This document shows, piece by piece, positions 24,322-37,588 of a DNA stretch of 64,000 nt. The position numbers and the translations under genes are program-made. Below the pieces are notes generated by a model. That model made no database searches. It was not told where the DNA came from and was given only the letters and a program-made list of their open reading frames with translations. The stretch is taken from contig OZ231126.1 in assembly GCA_965153355.1 (NCBI GenBank), forward strand, positions 88,040,001-88,104,000, given 5' to 3'. The DNA comes from Flaccisagitta enflata. Lineage: Eukaryota; Chaetognatha; Sagittoidea; Aphragmophora. Every line of letters begins with the position of its first letter. The stretch's first letter is position 1.

Positions 24322-24453
24322 GGAGAAAAGAAGAGGAAAGGACGTTGAGACAATAACTATTATTGTGTATTTTGTATTATGCTTTTCTTTCGCCGCCACA
24401 TCTGGTAGCTTCCCCACACATCAATCATATAACCTCTGCCCTTGCCTCTTTCT

Positions 24454-24457
<4 letters not shown>

Positions 24458-24496
<39 letters not shown>

Positions 24497-25022
24497 CTGT
24501 CATAACTGATTTCATTATATTGCTAATCGGTAGTATTCCATGCTTGACAAATTTTAGGAGACCTGTAAAAAAACGATGATGATTGATTTTTTTTCAGACA
24601 GATAAAGAAATTTGAAAAAGAATAATCTGTTTATGCTTTGGGGATCATCTGCGCACTTTCTACCACGCTTCAATAAATAGCTCATCCTCAAATGAAGGGA
24701 TAGGAATGAAAAAAAAATCTGCATTTAATCTCTATTTTTATTTTGCTTTATTTTTTTCCTATTCTGTTGGCTAAAGATATATCTGGTCATTTTTTTTTAT
24801 TTCTGGTAATACTTCAAAGGGGGTATATTTTCGTCTTCTAATCCCCTTTCAGGGGGGCAGCGCCAATGATCACATCAAATCCCTCCTTAAATCATACTGC
24901 GCCTTCTTCTTCTTCTTTTTCTTCTTCTTCTTCTTCTTCTTCTTCTTTTTCTTCTTCTTCTTCTTCTTCTTCTTCTTCTTCTTCTTTTTCTTCCTCTTCT
25001 TTTTCTTCCTCTTGTTCTTCTT
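24458..25022. repeat. (CT)n at 24458-24493 and (TTC)n at about 24903-25022
   Basis: Two simple-sequence tracts in the intron between coding exons 31156-32632 and 23523-24215, with AT-rich sequence between them. Confidence 0.9.
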
Positions 25023-25557
25023 AAAATTATTTTTGCGCCCATTTTTTTTCTCCTCAATTGTCTATTTAATCTCTATTTTTGTGGTTTAGCTGATTTAAGT
25101 CGGCTGCTTATTCTTATTCATGGTCTGATGAGAAGAGGAGAGAGCTCTGCCACGCGACTTAAAAAAAATACTTGAATCCTTTTGTACAAAAGAATGTTAA
25201 ATGACTGTCGTAAAACTCTGATCAGAGAGAATTTTATGAATTATAATTCATAAGGTAATTGAAAATAATTAACGGTGATTTGGTTTCACATTTTGCACAA
25301 TTCAGCCCATTTATTTCAACGAATGAGCGAGTAAGTCCGAGAGTTTGGGGTTGAGTAAGGTTATTTGGCAACTAGAGGGGCCAGCAAGTAAAAGAAATAA
25401 TCGCAAATGAGCGCGTAATGAGCGAAAAAATGAGCACGTAAATGAGTGTCTTGGTCTTCTCCATCTACTTCTCAATTGCGTCATTGGATCAATTTCGATT
25501 TCTCGATCTCTCAATCAAAGAATCTAATTTCCTCCGTTTCCCCATCCTTTCAAAGAT

Positions 25558-25609
<52 letters not shown>

Positions 25610-25957
25610 TCCTGCGCTCGTTCGCACCTCATCTATCACGTGTTTACTTACCATTCCCTTTCCTCTTCGCTTCCCCCCCCCCCATTCGATCACTTAACCA
25701 CCTCACAATCACATCCGTTTCCTATCATGATTGGATATATATCGAGGGGGTATTTTTTATGGTTTCTTTCTCTTTCATTTCACCAGCCTTCTCCCAACAC
25801 TGATCGACCATATGACCTCAGAATCCTTCCTCTACCCCCGAAATCAACCCCATATGACTTCCGAAACCTCTCATCGTGTCTCCTGACTTCTTTATTTTTC
25901 TCCGTCTCCACGATACAATAGAACATATTCCTTTTACTTTTCAACAACATCTTGTAC
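25023..25957. other. intron; (CT)n at 25560-25604, no gene seen
   Basis: AT-rich sequence and one CT tract. A C-run of 10 lies near 25674. No exon. Confidence 0.6.
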
Positions 25958-27218
25958 GCAGTCTATGGACAAAACAAGGCCAACACCTATAAGTCGCGTG
26001 CGAGACTTTGATAATTACTTTATTACATAACCACATAAGTAAAATGATTGTCATTGAATCTAATTGACTAAAGATGACTTAAAAATGATAAAAAATGATT
26101 CAAAATGACCTAAAATGACTTAAAATGACCTAAATTGACTTGAATTGATCTAGAATCATAGGAGAATTCGCAGAACACTCGTTGCTTAGGTGAAGCTTAT
26201 ATTGTCTTAGTCTTAGCCAGGTTCAATTTTTTTTTCAAGATTATTTTTTTCTTGATTGAAAACTAGAAAAGTTTGTCACTCCTTAGGCTGAGAGGAGAAA
26301 AAAATACTCCACTGGAATCATTATTGGATAACCCATTCAGACAAGTATTTTGACCGGCCAAAGCAGGAAAAGAAATAAATCAAAGGTAAATAAAACAATT
26401 AAAAGAGTGAGGTTCATTATTTCAGATGGACTAAAAAAACTTAGTGGTTAAAATGACTTAAATTGACTTAAATTGACTTAAAATGACTTGAAATGACTTA
26501 AATTGACCTAGAATAACTTAGATTGAACCTAACTTATCTAAATTTGCTTAAATTGACCTAAAATCACTAAAATGATCAGAACTATTACAATAACTCAAAT
26601 GACCTAAATTGACTTAAAATGACTTTAAATGACCTAAAATGACTTAAAATGATCTAATTTGACTTTAAATGACCCAATTGACTTAAAATGAGATAGTAGG
26701 AATAAAACGAATAAAAAAAGTAAAGTGTGACCAACCGACCAACCGACCAACCGACCGACCAACCGACGGACAAAGCGGGGTGTAGAGTCGCGTAGCACGC
26801 GACTAACAAGGAGAGTAGATTTTGCTGATCATCGCGCCGGTATGATGCTTAAGCGTAGTTTGTTTTAAAATGCAGGCTTGTAATCACCTCATAGAAAATG
26901 ACTGAGGACTGAAAGAAATTAATGCAAGAAAGAGTACTACAGGTAGAAATTGTTCTTCCGTTAGTTTCTTTCAGTCTTTTTCTACGAGGTAATCACAAAC
27001 CTACATTTTGAACGATTACTAAAGGTAGTAATCATTCTTCTGTTAGTTTCACTCAGTCCTTAGTAATTTTCTATAAAAGTTGAAACAACATTGCCCTTAT
27101 AAAAGGAGGCCAGAATTCTCCTATTAACAAACCTACATTTTAAAATCAACTACGCCTAACTGCATAATACCGGTGATCAGCAAAATCTACTCTCCTCGTT
27201 TTGTCCATAGACTGTACG
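25958..27218. mobile_element. foldback element interrupted by a long hairpin-ended insertion
   Basis: AGTCTATGGACAAAAC at about 25960 and GTTTTGTCCATAGACT at about 27199-27214 are inverted ends. Immediately inside the right end, CAGCAAAATCTACTCTCCTC is mirrored by GAGAGTAGATTTTGCTGATC at 26813. The foldback is therefore continuous except for 25975-26806. Without the insertion it would be about 430 bp, nearly a complete hairpin. No coding. Confidence 0.65.
25975..26806 (-). mobile_element. long subfamily A-type element (about 0.83 kb)
   Basis: Plus-strand start AACAAGGCCAACACC and AAGTCGCGTGCGAGAC; plus-strand end GTGTAGAGTCGCGTAGCACG followed by CGACTAA, the subfamily A hairpin end. The interior has a GACCAACC tract at 26726-26766 and about 600 bp of degenerate AAAATGACTTA-type repeats. 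It carries no gene, so it is non-autonomous despite its length. Confidence 0.6.
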
Positions 27219-27412
27219 TTTGATTGCCAGAATATTTGTTTCGTCTTCATATAACCTCATGGTTCAATGAATAAAAAGATTTAGCCAACTGTCCCTTTTA
27301 GCCCTCATTAGCTTAACCCGCTTCGAATTGTCTCACTGTCTTCCCCCTACATCCTCCTCTTACCCCCGCCCATCCATTTACCTATATCTATGTTGTCCTT
27401 TTTGATTCTCTC

Positions 27413-27670
27413 TTTTTAGTCGCGTGCTACGCGACCATACAACCCGCTTTGTCGGTCCGTCCGTCGGTCCGTCCGTCGGTCCGTCGGTCCGTCCGTCCGT
27501 CCGTCGGTCCGTCCGTCCGTCCGTCGGTCCGTCCGTCACACTTTTCTTTTTTTTTTTTTGGTTTTTGCAGTCTTTGGCCTCACCGCTCCTGCCCAAATGA
27601 TTGAGTGACCTCAAATACAACCCCTGCCCACCCGCACGACACTGGGGTAGCCGTGTATCCGGCCTTGTTT
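27413..27670 (+). mobile_element. hairpin-ended element, subfamily A
   Basis: The hairpin AGTCGCGTGCTACGCGAC is followed by an expanded GTCC/GTCG tract (about 90 bp), a T-run, GCCCAAATGATTGAGTGACC and the tail GTATCCGGCCTTGTT. The distal box is decayed to CGCACGACACTGG. Confidence 0.8.
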
Positions 27671-28755
27671 TTGCGTATTTCGCCATCTTAAACTTCCCAC
27701 GCTAACGAGTCTTTTTTTCACCGCCCAATCAAAAGGTTTTGTATTTCACAAAAAAAAAAAAAAAAATCTATTTTCTTTTGTAACATTTCCCGTGCCCGTC
27801 CAATCTATACAGTTATCGACCACAACCCCACCATACCAGATAGGTAGTGAGATAACCCTCCTACCCACAATTATCCACAACTAATCCGCCCCAACCCCTT
27901 TCCATGTTGGTGTAGCCTTCATCCGCAATAAACCAACTCTTTCTCCTTCACCCTTAATTTTTTTTTTCTTTACTTTAACATTTTTTTCTCCTTTTGCTTC
28001 ATCGATTTCCCCAAGGAGAAATTTGATATTTTTTCGTGTTTTGTAAGCGCCAGAAGCTCGCAAAACTAACTACAGAATTTAAATTGTATTTAAAAAAGTA
28101 ATCTAGAAACCAATCCAGGTACAATCTAATTAGAAAAAAAAAAACTGCTTGTGGTTACTGGAGGCTCCAAAGGAAAAGTAACTGTTCAAAAGAAAGAAAC
28201 GATAGTCTGTTAATATATTTCATTGACAATGAACATTATATGTATTTAAAACATGCTGTCATAACCTTTTTTTTGGGGAGGGGGGGTTGAAAATTGCTTG
28301 CGCAAAAATTGTCCTCCCATCTGTGTGATAACCTCAGCCTTGATTTGCTCTCGATTGCATAAAAGTAATTCAAAGTAACTCATTGAAACTTGACTAATTG
28401 AAAAATTTTAAATGGCCAGCAAGTGCAACAAAAAAAAAGTGATTCACATTTGTCAGGGACAGATTGCCACGGAGGGGAAAACCCAAAAACATGAAATTTG
28501 TATCTGACAAATACAATGAAAACAAATTTGTGGAAAGAGCGAGATTAATTGCTGATGCATGATGACTGTAACTTGTTTCATCTGATTAAGTAATGATGGT
28601 ATTTGGTTTTCCCCTTTTTATCTCGTTGACTTTCTTCCTTTCTTCCATTCTTCCTTAGTTTCTTTGTTCCTTTGTTTCTTTCTTCCCTTCCTTTTCTGAG
28701 CTTTCTCCGTTGTTTCTTCCTTCCTTCCTTCCTTCCTCCCTTCCTTCCTTCCCTG
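27671..28755. other. intron; no gene seen
   Basis: AT-rich sequence with homopolymer A runs and a CCTTCCTTCC-type stretch at 28720-28752. No exon is supported. Confidence 0.5.
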
Positions 28756-28864
28756 TTTTTAGGTGCGACAAAGCACCTCTATAACTGGCTGTGTCCATTG
28801 GTCGGTTGGTTGGTAACACATTCATTCGACGATCCACACGTCGCACCTTATTGGCCTTGTTTTT
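28756..28864 (+). mobile_element. hairpin-ended element, subfamily C (short)
   Basis: The hairpin AGGTGCGACAAAGCACCT is followed by TAACTGGCTGTGTCC, GGTTGGTTGG, a distal GTCGCACCT and TTGGCCTTGTTTTT. It is complete at about 109 bp. Confidence 0.85.
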
Positions 28865-29185
28865 TACATTTGACATATTGGAGAGATTAAATTGTGCTGA
28901 CATTTTCGGGAAAAATACCGGTTATCGGGTTGGTTTTTTTTCATTTATAAGCTCGAACATTCAACATCCTCATTAAATTTTATCGGATTTTTTTTATTAG
29001 ATGAAAGTAGGAAAAAATGTGTATGAGAAAGAGAAGGGGACAGTCTGTTAGCAACTGGGAACAGACAGATAGACAGACGGAGAAGGGGACAGTCTGTTAG
29101 CTACTGGGAACAGACAGACAGACAAAAGAAGAAAATCAGAAAAACGAGTGATTTTGAGGATTTGCTTATCTTATATTCATAAGCA

Positions 29186-29241
<56 letters not shown>

Positions 29242-29846
29242 TCTTATCTCTTATCCCTGGCCTTCGGTCTTCTAACTCTTCTTACATTCTTTTCAGTTTT
29301 TGAATGATAAATGATAGAAAACCAAACACAGAGACACAGATAGAAGAGCTTCACATATCACAAGTATTTATATATGCGACTTTGAATGCCTAATGAGTAA
29401 GAGAGAGAGAGAGAGCGATATCTGTTCAAAAAATATCTGGATAAAGTCTTTCTTACTTAAGGGATCTTTGAAAGTGTTTGTGCGTGTATATTTTCTGGCC
29501 AATGAGGAGGAGCTTTGTTTACATGGCCTGGCCTTGTATGCACTCAGCAAAAACATTAAATTCGTGTTTCAACTCATTTACACAGGGTTTAAGTACCCTT
29601 CCTAAATGGAATGAAGGATACTTCCAATTTTACTTTTCTTTTTTTTTTTCTCATATTGTTTCTAATTTTCTTATGACTTTTTTCTCATTTTTTTCCGATA
29701 ACCGATTTGTGTTGATTGTAAAAACAATCATGTTGAAAATGTTTTTCAGCTCTGTAAGAAAAAAGTGAGTCTATGAAAAATATATGGGATCATTTTGGAA
29801 TAACAAGGGTACAAACTCTGATTTTCAAAAGTTTGATTTTTGGCTG

Positions 29847-29900
<54 letters not shown>
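29186..29900. repeat. (CT)n at 29186-29239 and (TC)n at 29850-29900
   Basis: Two CT/TC tracts separated by AT-rich intronic sequence without exons. A 50 bp direct repeat (GAGAAGGGGACAGTCTGTTA) lies just upstream at 29030 and 29080. Confidence 0.85.
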
Positions 29901-29904
<4 letters not shown>

Positions 29905-30840
29905 AGATCCCTTTCAGCTCAAAAATTATATCTTGTTTTGAAATGATGAGCTTTCCCCTACCAGCAGTAAATTTCAATCTTTAAACGTCCCAATGATGGA
30001 TGAAGTTTTTACTGGTTTTCGAGTTATGGCTGGCAGTTGGTGAAGAGGTTTAAAACAACAACAACGGCAACAACAAAAACAACAACGACAACAGCGAAAA
30101 TAGCAACAAAAACATCGCCCACACCCCAACCGCTCCAAATACTTACCAGCCACACCCCCCCTCTTCTTCTTCCCTTGCCTTAATTCCTCGTCACTCATGA
30201 CCCAAATAAACGAGTGGCCATTTTTAAACAAATTGTTTCTTTAGAATAACATTTGTTGCGCAGTGAAGCAGAGGCTGTGTGTGTGTTCCCTTGTCACGGA
30301 AAGAACATATCTTTTGGAAAAGTGGGCGAATGGATGAGCGATGAAAGCACAAAGAACGAACAATCATAAGAATTTCATATATCATTTTACGTGTCTATTT
30401 ATGTTCTTTTTCATGAAGTGCGTGATTGTAAAGACTTGTCATTAAATTGTCCTCAAGTTGTAATACTGAGATTTGGCGTCGATGACCGTCGATGTAGTGT
30501 CTCATTAAACTTCGATCCTAAACCCGTTATTGTGAGCTTATTCACGTGGTTTACATACAAAAATGAATTTATCAGATTTAGAAAAAAAAAGAAGAAAAAG
30601 ACTTGGTACCTCTGCCACGGTCATTTATTGCCTTTTGAGTGTGAGCTTCCAGGATCTTCTTTCTCTCTCTCTCTCCCCTCGACTTTTAATCGTTATCAGT
30701 TCATGATGTAAAGGCATTAATCGATGATGATGACGATGATAATGATAATGACACTCTTTAATCTCTCTCTTCCCTCAAAAGTCACATGAATGTGGACCAA
30801 TCCCAACCAATCCTGTCCTATCCTTTATCCAACCCTTTAT
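29901..30840. other. intron; no firm gene
   Basis: A minus-strand open stretch at 30231-30150 with a GTAAGT donor lacks a good acceptor and was not accepted. CAACAA-type repeats lie at 30050-30110. Nothing else is recognised. Confidence 0.4.
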
Positions 30841-30842
30841 CT

Positions 30843-30938
<96 letters not shown>
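30843..30938. repeat. (GA)n tract
   Basis: Uninterrupted GA run of about 47 units. Confidence 0.97.
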
Positions 30939-30940
<2 letters not shown>

Positions 30941-31037
30941 CAACCCAGAATTAAGAAATTGTTTTGAGTGTCTTCTGGAATGCGAGATAGGGCTGGAATC
31001 GCGAGGGAGAAGTGGAAACACTGCACGATCATCATTC

Positions 31038-31040
<3 letters not shown>

Positions 31041-31116
<76 letters not shown>

Positions 31117-31136
31117 TCTCTCTCTCTCTCTCTCTC
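31041..31136. repeat. compound (TG)n(CT)n tract
   Basis: About 36 TG units followed directly by about 12 CT units, ending 20 bp from the donor of the exon at 31156. Confidence 0.97.
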
Positions 31137-31155
31137 CTCATCCCTTGCCCCTCAC

Positions 31156-32632
31156 CTTGAGCGCTTCTTGATGTTGATGACTTTTAGCCATGGCCGTGTT
31201 GTCACTTGGGTAAATTCTGTCTCCCGTCGCGCACAAATGTTCCAGCTTTTGTTTGAGCAGAGTTTCTCCCGGAATCGCCGCCTCGAATTTCGACAACCAA
31301 GTCGCCAGCGCGATTTCTTGTGGCGCCGACGACGGAGACGAAGTTGGTGGCGTTGCGGTGGATGATGTCGTGTTGGACATTTTGTGGTTAAGATGATGAT
31401 GATGATGATGGTGATTGTGGGTCTGGTGGCCGTGGTAATGGTGTCGCTGTTGTGGTGGCGCCGGCGAAGTTGACATTGTGCCGTGTAAGAAATGCGGCGG
31501 CGTCGGCGGCGGCGATTGCGGCGCCGCAGAGTCCCGAGAAATGATCGATGACGCGGCGGGAGACTGCGGCGGCGGCGGATGCGGCGAAGACGAAGTTGGA
31601 CAAATGCCGTTGATGTTGTTGCTGTTGTTGCTGTTAAAGACTTGTTTCAACGACGTCGTCGTCGTCGTCAAAGAAGTCGAGTTTTGATTGGCGGGAAAAG
31701 ACGTAAGAGGCGCAACGGAGATGGAAGAGGAAGAGGAAATGTTTGCGGGATTTGAGGTGGTGAATGCTGATGTCGGCGTCGTCGTCGTCGTCGTCGTCGT
31801 CAAAGCTGCAGTGGGCGTGGCCGAAGACTTGGTTTCAAAGGCGGGTAAAGTCAAAGCGGAAGAGTCACTGACAAGAACAGCGCCGGGGCTGACGGGAGGC
31901 GACCGAGTGGAAGAAATCGACGCCGAGGACGAACCGCGAAGCATCGCGTTTTGACGCCGCGGCAAACCGGCACCAGAACCGGATGTGGTTGATGTTGACG
32001 CCGGAGGAGACGATTCGAAAAAAACGCCTTCGTCCTCGGCGACGCCGATGCTGTGACTGTCTTTGCTACTGTTATTGCTGCTGTTGTTGTTGTTTTTCAA
32101 GGATCCGGCTCGATCTTTTTGAACGGTAATGTCGATGGCGGAGGTAGGCGCAGTTTTTGACGAAGCCATTGATGATGTTGTTGCTGTTGTTGTAGTTGTT
32201 GATGCTGTTAATGACATTTGGGAGGCGAGGGTGTGACTATTTGGAATCGTGACATTTTCGTTGACAAAGCGGGGAAGCATGATTGTGTTGTTATTATGAT
32301 TATGCAGGTGTTGTTGCGGGAGGTGTCTGTGATTGTTGTTAACGGCGCCGTCGTTATTGTTGTGACTGTTGCTGTTTTTACTGTTGGCGATGTTGTTGAG
32401 GTAGGCTAAATGCGCAGTTAGCTTCTCCGCTCCGAGATTTGGATTGGAAACCAAAGCAGACATATTTCCTCGTCGGTGTTGAAACTGATGTCGTTGATTC
32501 CGTTGTTGTATTTGTTGATGCTGTTGTTGCTGATTAGGGCGTTGTATGTCAGAGGTGATGTGAGGTGAGGGCATCAAACGAGTTGGTGACAACAGAAATT
32601 CCTTCATTCGCGTTTTTGGATGAAAGAAAATC
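31156..32632 (-). CDS. large coding exon of the minus-strand gene (Gln/Ser/Thr/His-rich, helical C-terminal end)
   Basis: Acceptor AAAATTGCAG lies just beyond 32632 and the donor GTGAGG at 31155-31150. The exon is 1477 nt: one base plus 492 codons, ending in phase 0. It begins IFFHPKTRMKEFLLSPTRLM, followed by Gln/His runs, GNMSALVSNPNLGAEKLTAH, Asn and Thr/Ser runs, a Pro-rich section and a His run. It ends in a folded-looking helical stretch, EIALATWLSKFEAAIPGETL, LKQKLEHLCATGDRIYPSDN, which continues into the next exon. ATWLSKFEAA resembles helix A of a spectrin-like repeat, but that is only a suggestion. An in-frame ATG exists inside, yet the open frame up to a good acceptor implies upstream exons. 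Confidence 0.75.
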
Positions 32633-33268
32633 CTGCAATTTTGGTTTATTTGTATATATCTATATCCGCACGCTGAGCTCTAGTTGATTTACAAATGCGG
32701 ATTTCAAAATGAAATTATTTGACATAAGTGTGTATGTGTGCGACGGTATATGTATGAATGAATTTTAATTAAGAACGAGTTATCTATCGCCAAGGTTCAT
32801 TCTGTATAGATGGAATATGTAATCAGTCGTAATTTTCTTTTGTTTGAAAGGTGTTCATATCCGGGTTGTGTTGGAGAGAGTTGAAGTAGATTGAAGATGA
32901 TTGAAGTTGATTAAAGTGAATTGATATCGCTTGAAGTCGTATATCCCTTACCTTATGCACATCTACAAAAAGAAAAGGAAAGAAAAAATAAGATTTCTTT
33001 TTGTCCATTCAGCGTTTTTGCTTCCAAAATTCTTGTTACTGTTATTCAGCTCTTCTCTCTTCCTTCATGCTTTCTTCCTTTCTTTTTTCTTTCTTTCTTT
33101 TTTCTTTCTTTTTTTTCTTTCTTGCTTTCTTTCTTTCCTCTTCCTTCCTTCTCTCCTTTCTTTTATGTATTTCCTCTCACCTTTTTTCTTTCTTTCCTTC
33201 CCTCTCCAAGATTTTTCCTTTATTCTGTTTCTATTTTGATTGAATATGGGACATGTCTACAACCCTAT

Positions 33269-33270
<2 letters not shown>
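32633..33270. other. upstream intron or flank; T/C-rich, no gene seen
   Basis: An AT-rich part with TTGAAGTTGATTGAAG-like repeats near 32880-32930, then a TTTC-rich region. The open frames here are low complexity and lack splice support. Confidence 0.5.

Positions 33271-33330
<60 letters not shown>
33271..33330. repeat. (CT)n tract
   Basis: Uninterrupted CT dinucleotides, 30 units. Confidence 0.95.
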
Positions 33331-33337
<7 letters not shown>

Positions 33338-33675
33338 TGCTCCGTGCAGAGTTGGTGTGCTTTGTTTTCTTTTTGCTATTTTACGGTACGGCATGTAAAC
33401 GCGCATGCTTTTATGTGTCTCTCTTGTAATTATTTGTATTTGTTTTTTAGTGGTGGTGTTGGTGGTTTCTCTCAGATACGCATATTTTTCTCTCTCCATT
33501 CGTTTCAGAGAATATTTTGTGTGTCTTTTTCGCGCGATACACAGTCAATGTTTTCGCCTTTCTCTCTCTCTCTCTCTCGCTCTTTTTCACTGTGAATAAA
33601 AAAGACGAGAGAGATTTGAATATGAGAGGGGAGAAAAAGAAAAAGAAGGGGGAAAAAGTCAATAACGGACACAAG

Positions 33676-34250
<575 letters not shown>

Positions 34251-34252
<2 letters not shown>

Positions 34253-34600
34253 GGCATAGTGCCTAAGCACGCAAGTATTGCTTGTGGGCAGCAATCAAAT
34301 CTTGTAAGCAGAAAAATAAAGAATCAAAAGAATTCAAATGATTCAAACAAATTTTATATGAAACATGTAAAAAAAAAAAAAAGATAAAAGGTTTTTTTGA
34401 AGAAAATTTTTGATTAAAATGGTCTTTCAAAAAAAAAATACCCAGGCACAGACTGGCTACTCCAAAGGAGACCTCCACTGCATGTTAGAATCGAAAACAT
34501 ATAGAATCACACAGCGATACTATTATTGCCAACAAATATTTAAAGTATACTTTTATTCTAATCTAATGATAAGTTAAAAGCTTAGAAAATTGTGTATGAA
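34251..34600. other. no gene seen
   Basis: AT-rich sequence with A-runs; no exon, RNA gene or repeat recognised. Confidence 0.5.
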
Positions 34601-34791
34601 TTTTTAGTCGTGTGCTATGCAACTCTACACCTTACTTTGTCGGTCGGTTGATCAGTCGGTTGGTCACATTTTATTTTTTTTATGATTTTATTTCTTTAAC
34701 CTCACTGCTCCTGCCCAAATTGTCTGGTAACTTCAAATATGGCCCCTGCCCACCCGCACGCGACTGGGATAACTGTGACACCAGCCTTGTT
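34601..34791 (+). mobile_element. hairpin-ended element, subfamily A (decayed hairpin)
   Basis: AGTCGTGTGCTATGCAACTC is the mutated hairpin. GGTCGGTTGATC, CTGCTCCTGCCCAAATTGTC, the intact distal GCACGCGACT and a damaged tail CCAGCCTTGTT follow. Confidence 0.75.
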
Positions 34792-35052
34792 AAGGCACAA
34801 GTCACTGGGGAATATCTTTTTTGTAGGCAGCTAAGAACTTTGCCAAGCCCTGGCAATACGCAAAAACCGATTTAATCGAATATTTTTGAGGAAGGCTCTG
34901 GAAAGAAATTTCCTTCGTTTTGGTAATCAACATCAAGGGTTTTTAAGAATAAGTTTGCTCTCAATGACTATGGCCTGCCTTCTGTCTTCAATTTTACCTT
35001 CTTTCTTTTTACTCGTTGTTTTTTCTTTCTTGGTTTCTTCATTCCTCACTCC

Positions 35053-35054
<2 letters not shown>

Positions 35055-35095
<41 letters not shown>
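35055..35095. repeat. (GT)n tract
   Basis: About 20 GT units. Confidence 0.95.
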
Positions 35096-35099
<4 letters not shown>

Positions 35100-35484
35100 T
35101 TTGTTTGTTTCAAAAATTGTTTGTGTGTGTGCCCACCCACCCGTCCTCAACGATATTGTAACCTTAGCTCACTTATTTTTTTCTTTCTTTCTTCAGTTCT
35201 CCCTATTTCTTAAAAAGTGAGATTTCATAAAAAGGTTTTAAAGTGTTCTTATAGTCAGTGACGATGTGGAGGGTCAGAGTTGAAGAGTAATCAGTCTGAA
35301 CGCTGATTCTTTTCAATCCCACCTTCCGAAATATTTGCTATTTTTAATTTGTTTAAACGGAAGGACAAAAGAAATTAAAAAGGAAATATAAGGAAAGTGC
35401 AACGAAAGTGCAAACATAGTGTTTTTGTTGTTTTTTTACTTTCATGCAGTAATTTTTAGAAACAGTGAGGCGCAGAAAGCGTGC

Positions 35485-35702
<218 letters not shown>

Positions 35703-35958
35703 GATGAATAGACAGACAGACAGACAGATCGGGAGATTTTTGGAACAGAGATAGAGACAGAAACGCATAAAGTAAGCCAAAGAATGAACGTCCGGTGGAA
35801 AAGAGAGAAAACAAAACGTTGAAATAAAAAAATCAAAGAAAGAAAAAACATCCAATTGAATTTAGAGAGATCGTTTGTTTATCGCATACGATGGAAAGCT
35901 CTCACATAAAGCAAGTTTATTCAGTCATTTTTTTCGATTTGTTGCGAAAAGACATCTC

Positions 35959-35959
<1 letters not shown>

Positions 35960-36005
<46 letters not shown>

Positions 36006-36052
36006 TCATTTGCTCTCAGTGACTGTCCAAATTTGACTCCTCTTGGCATTTC

Positions 36053-36140
<88 letters not shown>
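35960..36140. repeat. (TC)n and (GA)n in inverted arrangement
   Basis: TC at 35960-36001 and GA at 36055-36139 are complementary, so a single strand can fold into a long TC/GA hairpin with a 53 bp loop. Confidence 0.9.
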
Positions 36141-36141
<1 letters not shown>

Positions 36142-37276
36142 TGTGTGAGAGAGTGAGAATGAGAGAAAGAGAGAAAGAGAACGAGAGAAAAAAGAGAGAT
36201 TAAAGGAGGAGAAGGAAAAAAGGTCTTCAGGAATAAAAGAAGGACAAATCATTCACACATTCCTAAGACATTTTTTCGATCTTCAAGTCGTGATATTGTT
36301 CTGTTAGTCCATCGGCACCAAATGCAAATTTTCATCAATTTCCTCCTTACACCCCCCCCCCGGCCCCATGTACCTGGAGACTGTTGCCTTTGTTCTTATC
36401 ACATCTATAATCGTTCTTATCTAGAAGGACTTTTTGGATATTGTTCCACATTCCTAGCTTCGGGTGAGTGAAAAAGAAAGCCAGAAAGACAGACAGACAG
36501 ACAGATGGAAAAAGGAGAAAGAGAGGAACAGCTAAAAAGACAGGCAAACAAGCCGACAAACAAATGATTCAAAAGGGAATGATGGAACGAGTATTTAGAA
36601 AAAGAAAAAAGGGAATGAATGAATGAATGAATGAATGAATGAATGATCGAGGAAGAATGGGGCAAAATCATTGACGGAAAGAGCCCAAACAAACAGCGGG
36701 TATGAAAGAATGCGAGTACAAAATTGACTGCAGGGACAAAAACAGAGAGCAGTTACAAAATACAGAAAACAGGTACAAAAAACAGACTGCAAGTACCGAA
36801 GACAGACGGCAGGTACGGAAGACAGACAGCAGGTACAGAGAACAGACAGTAAGTACATTAGACAGGCGTAAGAAACGAGAGTAAGTGAGGAATAGAACGA
36901 TTACCTCTTGTAAAGATTCGGGAGCGTATCAAATGGCGTAAGTCAAGTGGTTTTTCTATTTAAGTTTGAGCCTTTGCCTCTGGAATTGAATGGTTGAATA
37001 AAGACGCGATAATGATATCGCTCTCAATTCAATTTGTATACTCGTTCCCAGAAAGAAGCCACTTACGACTGTATTTAGAACAAGAAAAAAGGGAGAGCGA
37101 GAGACCTGCTTTAAACAATGTAAAAAAGAATACCAGAGTGGTTTTATTTAGAACGATACTCTTTCAGGTCTTTTAGTGGAAAGTGGAATGTAAAATATTG
37201 ACATTTTGCAGTGGTTAGATCATAGAAGTATGGTTGTATTGGGTTGTGGATCCTGTTTCTCTTAGGAGTAAAACAT
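36141..37276. other. no gene seen; TGAA and 21 bp tandem repeats
   Basis: A C-run at 36351-36361; (TGAA)n at 36614-36645; about seven imperfect 21 bp units such as GACAGACAGCAGGTACAGAG at about 36715-36860. No exon is supported. Confidence 0.6.
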
Positions 37277-37588
37277 ACCTTGGATTAGAATGTCCGGCGG
37301 TCGCATTAAGCTTGACCTCGATTCTATCCTTCATGGGTATGGTTTCTTAACAATGCTGCCCTCGGGTGATTTGTTGAATTTTGGTAACAGAGGTAACAAT
37401 CATTAGCCCTTATCTATTTGGTAAGTATTAGTGTTTTGGGTTAGACTCAGAATGTATGTTTGCTAAGTAAGTTTTGCTAGATGGAAAACTAGGAGTGATG
37501 CGCGTAGTAACTGGTCAGTGAGGGCTCACAAGGCCCTCTTCCATATTTTTCAGTTTGGGTATAGTGAGGGATATTGTTCCACCTTTCA
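37277..37588 (+). repeat. dispersed 0.3 kb repeat, copy 1
   Basis: It shares long near-identical blocks with 51237-51548: AATGTCCGGCGGTCGCA, TTGACCTCGATTCTATCC, GGGTGATTTGTTGAATTTTG, AAACTAGGAGTGATGCGCGT and AGTTTGGGTATAGTGAGGGA. There is no open frame, clear tRNA-type promoter box, hairpin or A-tail, so the class is unknown. Strand is arbitrary. Confidence 0.8.

Noticed and set aside
29974-30231. Possible minus-strand exon with a GTAAGT donor near 30143
   Set aside because: No adequate acceptor upstream, and neighbouring exons 31156 and 24215 already join in phase without it.
37277-37588. tRNA, snRNA or 5S-type RNA gene
   Set aside because: I looked for A and B boxes and for known snRNA core motifs in both copies and found none; left as an unclassified repeat.
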